A stretch of 64,000 bases of DNA from Vallitalea sp. Lineage in GTDB: Bacteria > Bacillota > Clostridia > Lachnospirales > Vallitaleaceae. Below the pieces are notes generated by a model that ran no database searches, had not been told where the DNA came from, and saw only the letters and a list, made by a program, of their open reading frames with translations. Positions 17,936-29,717 of this stretch are shown piece by piece. Each line of letters starts with the position of its first letter. The first letter of the stretch is position 1. The position numbers were made by a program, and so were the translations under genes. The stretch is from contig JAOARM010000040.1 of NCBI GenBank assembly GCA_025210515.1, positions 1 to 64,000 of the forward strand. Direction: 5' to 3'.

Positions 17936-19036
17936 ATGGTAAATAAAAAGAAGTATGGAAAATGGATATGGTTAATTTTATTACCGATAGCTATATTGTT
18001 AGTTAGAGGTGCGTCAGCTAATTCTGGATTTGTTGAAACTTATTATTCTAGGGGTATATATCTTTTTATTGGACAAGTATTAAGTAGTGTGTTTGGTATT
18101 TTTCCATTTTCTTTTGGAGAGCTAATTGTTATATTTTTTATTGGATTTATAATATATAGAGTTATTAGATTGATTATTAATATTATAACTATAAAAAGTA
18201 CTGCAAAATATTATGAGATTGTATATTTTATAAGGGATATAGTAGTATATATAAGTGTTGGTTATTTTATTTTTATATGTATATGGGGACTTAATTATCA
18301 TAGATTACCATTTTCAGAAATTGCTGCTCTAAGTATACAGAAAGCAAGTGTAGATGAGTTAACTAATCTATGTGAAAGTCTTATTATTGAAGCTAATGAA
18401 CTTAGAGATGATGTTATAGAAGATGATGAAGGTGTTATGTATATACCTAATGGTTATAGAAGTGTATTTAAACGTGCAGATATAGGTTATAAAATAGTAT
18501 CAGAAGTTTATCCTGTACTGGGAGGTAAGTATGGTAGAGCGAAGGGGGTTATTATATCGGAGGCTATGTCTTATGCGGGAATAACAGGTATTTATTTTCC
18601 ATTTACTGGAGAAGCTAATGTTAATATTAATAGACCTGACTTATTATTGCCTGCTACTACATGTCATGAAATTGCGCATCAAAGAGGATTTGCTAGAGAA
18701 GATGAAGCTAATTATATAGCTTATTTAGTATGTAAAATGCATCCAGATGTAGATTATAAATATTCTGGAACTATGTTAGCCCTTATTCATTCAATGAACA
18801 AATTATATGAATATGATAAAGATTCTTATAGTAAATTAAAAGCTAAGTATAGCAAAGGTGTAAGACGAGATTTAGCTGATAATAATAGATACTGGAAGAT
18901 TTATTCTGGACCTGTTGACAGAGTTTCAACGAAAATTAATAATGCGTATCTAAAATCCAATTTACAAAAAGATGGTGTTCATAGTTATGGAAGAATGGTA
19001 GATTTGTTAATTGCTGAGCGTAGATTTGATAAATAG
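17936..19036 (+). CDS. DUF3810 membrane protein with HExxH motif
   Basis: 366 residues from ATG 17936; AGGTGG eight bases upstream decides the start over a GTG at 17924. Three predicted helices fill the first ~120 residues (WIWLILLPIAILLV; LIVIFFIGFIIYRVI; DIVVYISVGYFIFICIWGL). A soluble domain follows with TTCHEIAHQRGFAREDEANY (about 241-260), an HExxH metallopeptidase-like motif with a downstream Glu. A zinc peptidase function is likely by motif but unproven. It stands alone between repeat R2 and glnS. Confidence 0.82.
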   Translation: MVNKKKYGKWIWLILLPIAILLVRGASANSGFVETYYSRGIYLFIGQVLSSVFGIFPFSFGELIVIFFIGFIIYRVIRLIINIITIKSTAKYYEIVYFIRDIVVYISVGYFIFICIWGLNYHRLPFSEIAALSIQKASVDELTNLCESLIIEANELRDDVIEDDEGVMYIPNGYRSVFKRADIGYKIVSEVYPVLGGKYGRAKGVIISEAMSYAGITGIYFPFTGEANVNINRPDLLLPATTCHEIAHQRGFAREDEANYIAYLVCKMHPDVDYKYSGTMLALIHSMNKLYEYDKDSYSKLKAKYSKGVRRDLADNNRYWKIYSGPVDRVSTKINNAYLKSNLQKDGVHSYGRMVDLLIAERRFDK

Positions 19037-19136
19037 TTAAATTTGTATTAGAATATCCTTTGAAATTTATAGATAATATGATATCATATAATGAAGTGAA
19101 ATAGGAATTAATAACCAATAAAGGAGGAATAAAGTC

Positions 19137-20825
19137 ATGGCAAAAGATAACAAGATCGTGACTGAAAATAATGAAACGGAAGTTGTTTCTAAGAATTTTA
19201 TAGAAACATTTATTGATAAAGATTTAGAAGATGGCGTATATAATACTGTACACACTAGATTTCCACCTGAACCTAACGGTTATCTTCATATAGGTCATGC
19301 AAAAGCAATCTGTATCAATTATAATATTGCAGAAAAATATAATGGTTTATATAATCTAAGATTTGATGATACTAATCCAGTAAAAGAAGATATGGAATAT
19401 GTAAACTCAATTATAGAAGATATTAAATGGTTAGGATTTGATTGGCAAGATAGATTGTACTATGCATCAAGTTATTTTGATAAAACTTATGAATGTGCTG
19501 TTAAATTAATTGAAAAGGGCAAGGCATATGTATGTGATTTAACTGCAGATGAAATAAGAGAGTACAGAGGAACGTTAACAGAAAAAGGGAAAAATAGTCC
19601 TTATAGAGAACGTTCAATTGAAGAAAACTTACAGCTTTTTGAGCAAATGAAAAACGGTGAATTTAAAGATGGTGAAAAAGTATTAAGAGCCAAAATTGAT
19701 ATGTCATCACCAAATATGAATATGAGAGACCCAGTTATATATCGAATAGCTCACGTAACTCATCATATGACAGGAGATAAGTGGTGTATATATCCAATGT
19801 ATGATTTCGCACATCCAATTGAAGATGCTATTGAAGGTATTACACATTCACTTTGTTCACTTGAGTTTGAAGATCATAGACCACTATATGATTGGGTATT
19901 AGAGCAATTGGAGTGGAAACAACCACCAAGACAAATAGAGTTTTCTAAGCTATTTTTAACAGATACTATTCTAGGAAAAAGAAAGCTTATAAGATTAGTA
20001 AAAGAAGGTATAGTTGATGGATGGGACGATCCAAGAATGCCTACTCTATGTGGTCTTAGAAGAAGAGGGTATACTCCAGAATCTATTAGAAGATTTATGG
20101 AACTTGCAGGTGTTTCTAAGAGTATAAGTACTGTTGATTACGGAATGCTTGAGTATTGTATTAGAGAAGATTTGAAATTAACTAAACCAAGATTAATGGC
20201 AGTTCTTAATCCACTAAAAGTAGTTATTACTAACTATCCAGAGGGACAAGTTGAATGGTTAGATGCTGATAATAATCAAGAAAATGAAGAAATGGGTAAA
20301 AGACAAATACCTTTTGGTAGAGAAATATATATTGAGAGAGAAGATTTCATGGAAGAACCACCTAAGAAATTCTTCAGATTATCACCTGGAAAAGAAGTCA
20401 GATTAAAGTACGCTTATTTCATTAAATGTGAAGAAGTAATTAAAGATGATAATGGTGAGATTATAGAGCTAAGATGTACTTATGATCCAGAAACAAAAAG
20501 TGGTACAGGCTTTACAGGACGTAAAGTAAAAGGAACTATTCATTTTGTATGTGCATCTACTGCACAAAAAGCTCAAGTAAGAATATATGACCATTTATTC
20601 AAAGGTGATACGAAATTTGAAGATGAAGAAGGTAATATATTATATAATAAAGATTCAAAAGAGATTCTTGATAATTGCTTTGTAGAACCAGCTATAAAAG
20701 ATATGAAACCAGAAGACAAATTACAATTTTTAAGACATGGATTCTTCTGTGTTGATAAAGATTCTAGTGAGGATAACATTGTTATAAATAGAATTGTATC
20801 ATTAAGAAGTTCTTATAGACCGTAA
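19137..20825 (+). CDS. glnS: Glutaminyl-tRNA synthetase
   Basis: 562 residues, class I synthetase. [20 protein letters not shown] (about 42-61) holds the HIGH motif. The KMSKS-like site is [10 protein letters not shown] at about 280-289. The C-terminal anticodon-binding beta barrels follow (about 340-562). It charges tRNA-Gln directly; many Firmicutes lack it and use the GatCAB transamidation route, but several Clostridia carry it. AAGGAGG precedes the ATG. Confidence 0.95.
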   Translation: MAKDNKIVTENNETEVVSKNFIETFIDKDLEDGVYNTVHTRFPPEPNGYLHIGHAKAICINYNIAEKYNGLYNLRFDDTNPVKEDMEYVNSIIEDIKWLGFDWQDRLYYASSYFDKTYECAVKLIEKGKAYVCDLTADEIREYRGTLTEKGKNSPYRERSIEENLQLFEQMKNGEFKDGEKVLRAKIDMSSPNMNMRDPVIYRIAHVTHHMTGDKWCIYPMYDFAHPIEDAIEGITHSLCSLEFEDHRPLYDWVLEQLEWKQPPRQIEFSKLFLTDTILGKRKLIRLVKEGIVDGWDDPRMPTLCGLRRRGYTPESIRRFMELAGVSKSISTVDYGMLEYCIREDLKLTKPRLMAVLNPLKVVITNYPEGQVEWLDADNNQENEEMGKRQIPFGREIYIEREDFMEEPPKKFFRLSPGKEVRLKYAYFIKCEEVIKDDNGEIIELRCTYDPETKSGTGFTGRKVKGTIHFVCASTAQKAQVRIYDHLFKGDTKFEDEEGNILYNKDSKEILDNCFVEPAIKDMKPEDKLQFLRHGFFCVDKDSSEDNIVINRIVSLRSSYRP

Positions 20826-20852
20826 TATAAACTAGAGAAAAAGGTGCATAAT

Positions 20853-21689
20853 ATGAGTGACATATTTTCTGGACTTGAAAAATTAGGCTTTCAAAATACA
20901 AAAGAGATTAAACTATTCGAAGAAGAAAAAAAAAATAAGACAAAATCAGTAAGGGAAAAACAACAAAAGATGATAAAAGATATTTTATATGATAGAAAAT
21001 TAATATGCCCAGTATGTGGAGAAGATATCAATATTAGAAGTGTTAAAGCTGGTAAGGCAAAATTGTTATCTAGTGATTTAGATCTTAGACCTAAGTATGA
21101 TATTATTACTCCGTATTTATATGATGTTATATTATGTAATTGTTGTGGTTATGCGGCTTTAAGTAGATTTTTTAGTAAAATTACAAGAACACAAGCAAGT
21201 TGGATTAAAAACCAAATATCAACTGCTTATAAAGGAAGATTTTACCCTGAGGAATATACTTTTGAAATGGCTATTGAAAGATATAAGCTAGCATTATTAA
21301 ATTCTGTTGTAAAAAAGGCTAAAGACAGTGAAAAAGCATATATATGTTTAAAATTAGCTTGGTTATATAGAAGTGTTTCTGAAGAGATAATGACTAATGA
21401 TAATTATGATAAGCAAAAGCTAAAAGAAAATAATGATTACGAGAGAGCTTTTGTTGAAAAGGCATATGTAGGATTTGTTTCGGCATACGAAAAAGAGAGT
21501 TTTCCAGTATGTGGAATGAACGAAATTACAGTCACATATTTAATAGGTGAATTGTCTAGAAGATTGGGTAAAAATGATGAATCATTAAGGTGGATATCAA
21601 AAGTTATTATTTCTAAGAATGCTAACGATCGATTAAAAAATAAGGCAAGAGATGTTAAAGATTTAATAAAAAATAATAATCAAAATTAG
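20853..21689 (+). CDS. DUF2225 family protein
   Basis: 278 residues from ATG 20853, six bases after AAGGTG. CPVCGEDI (about 51-58) and CNCCGYAALSRFF (about 94-106) form a zinc-binding pair typical of DUF2225. The C-terminal half is helical and TPR-like (AIERYKLALLNSVVKKAKDS, then YICLKLAWLYRS). Function unknown. It lies 27 bases after glnS and probably shares its transcript. Confidence 0.82.
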   Translation: MSDIFSGLEKLGFQNTKEIKLFEEEKKNKTKSVREKQQKMIKDILYDRKLICPVCGEDINIRSVKAGKAKLLSSDLDLRPKYDIITPYLYDVILCNCCGYAALSRFFSKITRTQASWIKNQISTAYKGRFYPEEYTFEMAIERYKLALLNSVVKKAKDSEKAYICLKLAWLYRSVSEEIMTNDNYDKQKLKENNDYERAFVEKAYVGFVSAYEKESFPVCGMNEITVTYLIGELSRRLGKNDESLRWISKVIISKNANDRLKNKARDVKDLIKNNNQN

Positions 21690-21737
21690 ATATTATTAAG
21701 TAGCTGTTTATAAAATTGTTTTGAGGACAATAGTTTT

Positions 21738-21826
21738 GGAAGATATACTAGTTTAACTATTCATACCCTTTAAGGGTATGTGCTAAGCTCATATGGCTTG
21801 GTTATGGCTAAATCTGTATATCTTCC
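21738..21826. repeat. Structured intergenic repeat, copy R3
   Basis: Outer stem GGAAGATATAC (21738-21748) with GTATATCTTCC (21816-21826), perfect 11 bp. Hairpin A is CATACCCTT/AAGGGTATG (21762-21780). Hairpin B is AAGC (21785-21788)/GCTT (21796-21799). The stretch TTTAACTATTCATACCC is shared base for base with R1. It lies between the convergent DUF2225 and DUF6062 genes and could terminate both. Confidence 0.82.
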
Positions 21827-21852
21827 TCTATATTATTAACGTATAGAGCCTA

Positions 21853-22581
21853 TTAATTATTAATAATTATACCGTTAACTTTTTGTATAGTTCTTTGAAG
21901 AGCGTCTTTAGAGTTATTCCAAGGTTCGTTGGCGAATCTGTAATCTGACTTTTTGATAAACCAATCAAGTTCTTCTAAGATTCTATTAATATTATTTATT
22001 TGTATAGGTGTTATCATATTATAAAATGACTCTAAAGAGCTACCATTTAGTTTTTTAGGAGCTTCATTATATATTAGTGCAAAATGCTCTAGACAAAAAC
22101 CTGAACATGATTGTACTAAATCAACGAAAGATTTATCTTTTTTAATAAGATAGAAAAATGTATCTATATATCTTTCAAAGGTCATATTGATTTTATCGCA
22201 TATATAGCAACTAGATTTTTTTTCAGTTATATACGTATATATTTTTTTATCATCAGCTTGCTTATTTGAAAATAACTTTTTTTTGCTTTTAATTTCATCA
22301 GTAGATATAATATTCTCTACTTGACTCTTAACTTCATTCAAATGACTATGAAGCATTAGAGCAAGCCCTAGTCGGTTTTTGTTTGAGTATAATTTATTAA
22401 CATGTTCTTTGCAAAAACCTAATTTATTTGTTTGTTCCCTTACATCCACTTCCATATAGGAAGGACCTAGTACAAATTCAATAGAAGCGTCTTCTAAGCT
22501 TTTCTTCATGAGACAAAAAGGACATTCACAATCTTCTTTGAATGCATCAACAACAGGAATGGTATATATTTTATCTTTCAT
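21853..22581 (-). CDS. DUF6062 family protein
   Basis: 242 residues, soluble. CECPFCLMKKSLEDASIEF (about 18-36), GFCKEHVNKLY (about 55-65), CYICDKI (about 124-130) and a further CLEH near 163 recur as CxxC and Cx2-3H groups, fit to bind metal. This layout is that of DUF6062 proteins of Clostridia. Function unknown. GAAGGTG precedes the ATG. Transcribed opposite to its neighbours. Confidence 0.75.
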   Translation of the reverse strand: MKDKIYTIPVVDAFKEDCECPFCLMKKSLEDASIEFVLGPSYMEVDVREQTNKLGFCKEHVNKLYSNKNRLGLALMLHSHLNEVKSQVENIISTDEIKSKKKLFSNKQADDKKIYTYITEKKSSCYICDKINMTFERYIDTFFYLIKKDKSFVDLVQSCSGFCLEHFALIYNEAPKKLNGSSLESFYNMITPIQINNINRILEELDWFIKKSDYRFANEPWNNSKDALQRTIQKVNGIIINN

Positions 22582-22716
22582 TTGTTCACCTTCTTAATAT
22601 ATAATTGAGTTAATTGCATAATTAAAATATCAGTTTTAAATATGTAATATATAGATTATAGCATAAACGCAATATAAGTAATAGAACAATTAAATTTATT
22701 AATAAGGAGATGTTTT

Positions 22717-23592
22717 ATGAAATATATAATAGATAGTAATAATATAATAATTAATGACTCTAGTGATTTTGATATTGAACATATTCTAGAATGTGGGCAA
22801 TGCTTTAGATTCTACAAAAAAGATAATAGAGATTACATAATAATTGCGTATAGTAAGATTTTAAGAGTGACTCAAGATGATCAACAGGTTACTTTCCATA
22901 ATACTACAGAAGAAGAGTTTCAGTCTATATGGATGAAATATTTTGACCTGGGTAGAGATTATAGTATTATAAAGACTACACTTTCTAAATTTGATGAACA
23001 TCTTCAAACAGCAGTTTCAGAAAAAGGTGGCATTAGAATACTACAACAAGACACATGGGAATCATTAATTTCTTTCATTATTTCTCAGAATAACCATATT
23101 AGTAATATTAGAAGAGTAATTGAACGTTTATCTAATAAATATGGTACATATATAGGAGAAATAGAGGATGAAAAGTATTATTCTTTTCCTACAATAGAAC
23201 AACTTTCTATTGCAACAGAAGAAGAATTAAGAGCGTTAAAAGTTGGGTTTAGAGCACCTTATATTATTAATGCTTGTGAAAAAGTTGCAAATGGAGAAGT
23301 TGATTTAGAAACAGTATGTTGTGGTAATTTACTAGAAGCAAAAAAACAGTTAATCACAATAAAAGGTGTTGGAAATAAAGTGGCTGATTGTGTACTATTA
23401 TTTGGTGCTATGAGATATGAAGTATTTCCAACTGATGTATGGGTGAAGAGAATAATGGAATATTATTATTTCAAAGAAGATACAAAGATAAAAGTTATTG
23501 ACGATTTTGCAAAAGAAAATTATGGTGAGTTAGCTGGATTCGCACAACAGTATCTATTCTATTATGCTAGAGATCTGCAAATTGGTAAATAG
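22717..23592 (+). CDS. 8-oxoguanine DNA glycosylase (OGG1-like)
   Basis: 291 residues. N-terminal OGG_N-like domain (FDIEHILECGQCFRFYKKDN, about 19-38), then the HhH-GPD fold with SFIISQNNHISNIRRVIERL (about 118-137). The helix-hairpin-helix IKGVGNKVADCVLLFGAM holds the catalytic Lys (GNKVAD). The conserved Asp lies in FPTDVWVKR (about 248-256). It excises 8-oxoguanine from DNA and cuts the strand by beta-elimination. AAGGAG precedes the ATG. Confidence 0.93.
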   Translation: MKYIIDSNNIIINDSSDFDIEHILECGQCFRFYKKDNRDYIIIAYSKILRVTQDDQQVTFHNTTEEEFQSIWMKYFDLGRDYSIIKTTLSKFDEHLQTAVSEKGGIRILQQDTWESLISFIISQNNHISNIRRVIERLSNKYGTYIGEIEDEKYYSFPTIEQLSIATEEELRALKVGFRAPYIINACEKVANGEVDLETVCCGNLLEAKKQLITIKGVGNKVADCVLLFGAMRYEVFPTDVWVKRIMEYYYFKEDTKIKVIDDFAKENYGELAGFAQQYLFYYARDLQIGK

Positions 23593-23650
23593 AATTAGAA
23601 AATATTGAATAAAATACATAATATTGGAAAAAATATATTATAGTGTTACA

Positions 23651-23775
23651 TTAAAATAGGTGAAAATATAAGCATAATGGAGAAAATGAGAGCAATTAGG
23701 AGAAAGTGGAAGCATTTCTAATTGTATGGGTCGATAGAGTTATAATAAGCATTTGCATTTAGTTGCCTATTTTAA
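23651..23775 (+). other. Inverted-repeat-bounded region upstream of groES
   Basis: TTAAAATAGG (23651-23660) and CCTATTTTAA (23766-23775) are perfect 10-bp arms about 105 bases apart. Inside, CAATT (23693-23697)/AATTG (23720-23724) and AGAAA (23701-23705)/TTTCT (23715-23719) form a bulged hairpin. The right arm overlaps the groES promoter spacer. It could be a small RNA or chance; it matches no RNA family I recognise. Confidence 0.3.
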
Positions 23776-23781
23776 TAATAT
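23753..23781 (+). promoter_or_regulatory. groESL promoter
   Basis: TTGCAT (23753-23758), 17-base spacer, TAATAT (23776-23781). The CIRCE element begins 12 bases downstream, placing it at the transcription start. Confidence 0.65.
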
Positions 23782-23792
23782 ATACCTTGAGA

Positions 23793-23819
23793 TTAGCACT
23801 CGACAAAGAAGAGTGCTAA
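23793..23819. promoter_or_regulatory. CIRCE operator (HrcA binding site)
   Basis: TTAGCACTC (23793-23801), nine bases, GAGTGCTAA (23811-23819): a perfect match to the consensus. HrcA represses groESL here until heat shock. Confidence 0.97.
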
Positions 23820-23866
23820 CAATATCAAAATGAATAATAAAAGATAATTATAAGGAGGTAAATTTT

Positions 23867-24151
23867 ATGAAATTAGTGCCTTTAGGAGACAGAGTAGTAA
23901 TTAAACAATTAGAAGCAGTAGAAACAACTAAATCAGGTATCGTATTACCTAATCAAGCAAAAGAAAAACCACAAGAGGCAGAAGTAGTTGCAGTAGGACC
24001 AGGTGGAATGGTAGATGGAAAAGAAGTAACTATGGAAGTTAGCGTTGGGGATAAAATTATATACTCAAAATATGCTGGAACAGAAGTTAAATTAGATGGT
24101 GAAGAGTTTATTATCGTTAAGCAAAGTGATATATTAGCTATCGTAAAATAA
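23867..24151 (+). CDS. groES: Co-chaperonin GroES
   Basis: 94 residues, full length. It begins [16 protein letters not shown], carries the mobile loop around [20 protein letters not shown] and ends ILAIVK. It caps GroEL during protein folding in the cytosol. AAGGAGG precedes the ATG. CIRCE upstream and groEL 31 bases downstream show a standard heat-shock operon. Confidence 0.98.
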   Translation: MKLVPLGDRVVIKQLEAVETTKSGIVLPNQAKEKPQEAEVVAVGPGGMVDGKEVTMEVSVGDKIIYSKYAGTEVKLDGEEFIIVKQSDILAIVK

Positions 24152-24155
24152 ATAA

Positions 24156-25811
<1,656 letters not shown>

Positions 25812-25833
25812 TTACAATATAGTTATTAATAGA

Positions 25834-25945
25834 CATCTCATTATACATTTTTGAGGTTTTAAGTTTTGAAAGATAGATTAAGGTTCGCTTACCGCTAAAC
25901 CTAATCTATCTTTTTTCATATTGATATAAAAATGTATTATGAAAG
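25834..25945. repeat. Structured intergenic repeat, copy R4 (short core), likely groEL terminator
   Basis: Outer arms CATCTCATTATACATTTTT (25834-25852) and AAAAATGTATTATGAAAG (25928-25945) are near-complementary and match the R1 ends. The inner stem AAAGATAGATTA (25869-25880) with TAATCTATCTTT (25902-25913) is perfect and extended by GGTT/AACC. Hairpins A and B are missing, leaving a short loop. TTTTTT follows the inner stem. Confidence 0.8.
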
Positions 25946-26096
25946 TTATTATATTTAGTATTGTATACTGTGAAATGTTATTATATAATTAATGTAATTA
26001 TTATCTTAATGAAGGTCTTGATTGAAGCATAGGATAAAACAATTTTATATGTAGCTATATTTTTTATAATTAATGAATATCAAAGGAGGAATCAAT

Positions 26097-26609
26097 ATGG
26101 GTGATGTATTTAATGAGCAATTAGTTGGTAAGAAAAATACATTAAAAGACAACCTGTTAAAAGTTGTGATTATAGTTTCAGCACTATTAATAATTGTTAT
26201 GACCCTTGCTATAAAGTTTTTAGCAGGATTTATTTTTCCAATTGCCATTGCTGCAATATTAGGAGCAGTATGGTTAATTAGACAACTGAATGTTGAATAT
26301 GAATATGTTTTTACTAGTGGAGAATTAGATATTGATAAAATACTTAACAAGAATAAGAGAAAACGATTTTTAACTATAGATATTAGAAAAATAGAGATTA
26401 TGGCTCCCATTGATAGCAAAGAACATGAACGAGAATTATCAAATTACGATAAAATAGTTGACTGTAGTAGTGGTGTGAAAAATAACAATACTTACGCTGC
26501 TATGATTGTAAGAAATGGTAAGAAAGAAAAATTAATAATTGAACCAAATGAGAAAATGTTAAATGCATTCAAAAAATATATACCAAGAAAAATTGTGATG
26601 AATAAGTAA
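26097..26609 (+). CDS. Small membrane protein (DUF6106-like)
   Basis: 170 residues from ATG 26097, with AAAGGAGG seven bases upstream; a frame from 26073 would run through that site. Two adjacent helices at about 23-65 (LLKVVIIVSALLIIVMTLAI and FIFPIAIAAILGAVWLI) are followed by a soluble part with YEYVFTSGELDIDKILNKNK and FLTIDIRKIEIMAP. This resembles DUF6106 proteins of Lachnospirales. Function unknown. Confidence 0.6.
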   Translation: MGDVFNEQLVGKKNTLKDNLLKVVIIVSALLIIVMTLAIKFLAGFIFPIAIAAILGAVWLIRQLNVEYEYVFTSGELDIDKILNKNKRKRFLTIDIRKIEIMAPIDSKEHERELSNYDKIVDCSSGVKNNNTYAAMIVRNGKKEKLIIEPNEKMLNAFKKYIPRKIVMNK

Positions 26610-26682
26610 TACAACGCAGTATTTATTTTGTAAAATAATATTAATTATGCATATAATATAAACTATAAAATTGATTTATATA

Positions 26683-26711
26683 TTGACAAACAGCTAGATT
26701 TTTGTTAAACT
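26683..26711 (+). promoter_or_regulatory. guaB promoter
   Basis: TTGACA (26683-26688), 17-base spacer, TAAACT (26706-26711). It would give a leader of about 145 bases before the guaB start. Confidence 0.6.
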
Positions 26712-26735
26712 CTCAAATTATATTAAAAGTGTAAA

Positions 26736-26828
26736 AAGGTTAGGGATATTATTATTTATTCCTAATCTTTAATAATAACTATTTTAACTTGGCACTTAAA
26801 TATAGGGCTATTTACTAGAGTTTAAGTG
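26736..26828 (+). promoter_or_regulatory. guaB leader with two hairpins
   Basis: First hairpin: AAGGTTAGG with CCTAATCTT (one G-T pair) around an A/T loop, at about 26736-26770. Second: CACTTAAA (26793-26800) with TTTAAGTG (26821-26828), perfect 8 bp around a 20-base loop. I do not recognise a purine, PRPP or ppGpp riboswitch consensus in it. Confidence 0.4.
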
Positions 26829-26854
26829 ACTAATCAATTATTAATAGAAAGTGA

Positions 26855-28321
<1,467 letters not shown>

Positions 28322-28350
28322 TAAAATATTAATTGATTAAATATATATGA

Positions 28351-28426
28351 AACATCTTACATTAATATTCTAAGTAGACAGTTTGAAACTGTTTATCAGA
28401 GTAAATAATGTAAGGTGTTTTTTTTG
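28351..28426 (+). terminator. guaB terminator
   Basis: AACATCTTACATTA (28351-28364) pairs with TAATGTAAGGTGTT (28406-28419) with an inner ACAGTTT/AAACTGT hairpin, followed by a long T run. Confidence 0.88.
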
Positions 28427-28490
28427 TTTTTTAACTTAAATAAATTCATATACAAGATATTAATGAATCATATTTTGATTTGTAAAAAAC

Positions 28491-28507
28491 TTTACATAAA
28501 CTTTACA
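28491..28507 (+). promoter_or_regulatory. Pho box upstream of pstS
   Basis: TTTACA (28491-28496) and TTTACA (28502-28507) are 11 bases apart, the spacing of PhoP/PhoB direct repeats (TT-A/T/C-ACA with 5-base spacers in Bacillus). TATGCT (28519-28524) 11 bases downstream is a possible -10 box, so the box replaces the -35. Confidence 0.7.
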
Positions 28508-28685
28508 TTAGCATTATGTATGCTTAACAGATGGATGTTAAATTATATATATATTAATTTGATATTAACATAGTCAATGAAATTGCATTACTTATAGTTA
28601 ATTAGGTAATGATTACTACTTAACGTAAAAGTATTAATTATGTAAATAGCACAAATAAAAAAGATAAATAGGAGGATAACAAAAA

Positions 28686-29579
28686 ATGAAAATAATTAAA
28701 AATTCTTTAATATTGGTATTGGTTGTTTCTATGATGGTAGCATTTACAGGATGTAAAGGTAAGGAAAAGGATGAATCTACATCAGATACAAAAGCAAATG
28801 CAGAAACTAATACTCAAGATGATAATACTTCAGATTTAGAAGAATTAAGTGGTTCAGTGACTATTTCTGGTTCAACATCTGTTGAAAAAATTGGTAATGC
28901 TGTTGCTGAAGAATTCATGGCTTTATATCCAAGTGTTGAAATAACATACGAAGGTATTGGGTCATCTGGTGGAGTGAAAAATGCTAACAATGGAGTAACT
29001 CAGATTGGAACTGCTTCAAGAAATCTTAAAGAAGAAGAAAAAAGTTGGGGATTAACAGAAGTAGCAATTGCATATGATGGTGTTGCAGTAATAACACACC
29101 CTGATAACAATCTTAAAGGGCTTACCAAAGACCAAGTTAAAGCCATATTCAAAGGTGAAATTACTAACTGGAGTGATGTTGGCGGTAAAGATGAAGAAAT
29201 AGTAGTAGTATCTAGAGAAGATGGTTCTGGAACTAGAGGCGCTTTTGAAGAAATAGTAGATTTTGAAGATGCATTAACAAGTAAAGCTCTAATAGCAGAT
29301 GGAAATGGTAATGTTCAAACAACAGTAGCTAATAATCCTAAATCTATAGGTTACGTATCATTTACTTATATTAATGAAACAGTAAGTGCACTATTAATTG
29401 ATGATGTAGAGCCAACAGCAGAAAAAGTAGTTGAAGGATTATATAGCATATCAAGACCTTTCTTAATGATATATCATGAAGATAATATGACAAAAGAGAC
29501 AAAAGCTTTTATGGAATTCATACTAAGTAGCGAAGGTCAAGACATAGTAGAGGAAAAAGGTGGAATTAAAGTTAAATAA
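28686..29579 (+). CDS. pstS: Phosphate ABC transporter, substrate-binding lipoprotein
   Basis: 297 residues. N-terminal signal with lipobox FTGC (Cys at about 23), then an acidic linker and the PstS fold. SGSTSVEKIGNAVAEEFM (about 60-77), EGIGSSGGVKNANNG (about 87-101) and SREDGSGTRGAFEE (about 179-192) form the phosphate site. It captures phosphate outside the membrane for PstCAB. First gene of the pst-pho operon, behind a Pho box; AGGAGG precedes the ATG. Confidence 0.95.
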   Translation: MKIIKNSLILVLVVSMMVAFTGCKGKEKDESTSDTKANAETNTQDDNTSDLEELSGSVTISGSTSVEKIGNAVAEEFMALYPSVEITYEGIGSSGGVKNANNGVTQIGTASRNLKEEEKSWGLTEVAIAYDGVAVITHPDNNLKGLTKDQVKAIFKGEITNWSDVGGKDEEIVVVSREDGSGTRGAFEEIVDFEDALTSKALIADGNGNVQTTVANNPKSIGYVSFTYINETVSALLIDDVEPTAEKVVEGLYSISRPFLMIYHEDNMTKETKAFMEFILSSEGQDIVEEKGGIKVK

Positions 29580-29635
29580 TTAAGAACTACTAATTAAATA
29601 ATTGCTAACTAAGTTAGTTTCCCCTTTTTAATAGA

Positions 29636-29681
29636 GGGCTGTCGGATAGATTAAACCTAAAGTATAACTATCTAACAGCCC
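29636..29681 (+). terminator. Hairpin between pstS and pstC (partial terminator or stabiliser)
   Basis: GGGCTGTCGGATAG (29636-29649) pairs with CTATCTAACAGCCC (29668-29681), one mismatch and one G-T pair. There is no T run after it, so it more likely protects the pstS message or causes partial read-through. GATAG and CTGTC parts recall the intergenic repeats R1 and R4. Confidence 0.6.
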
Positions 29682-29717
29682 AATAAAGGTGTATACAGAA
29701 TAAGGAGATAAAAAATT

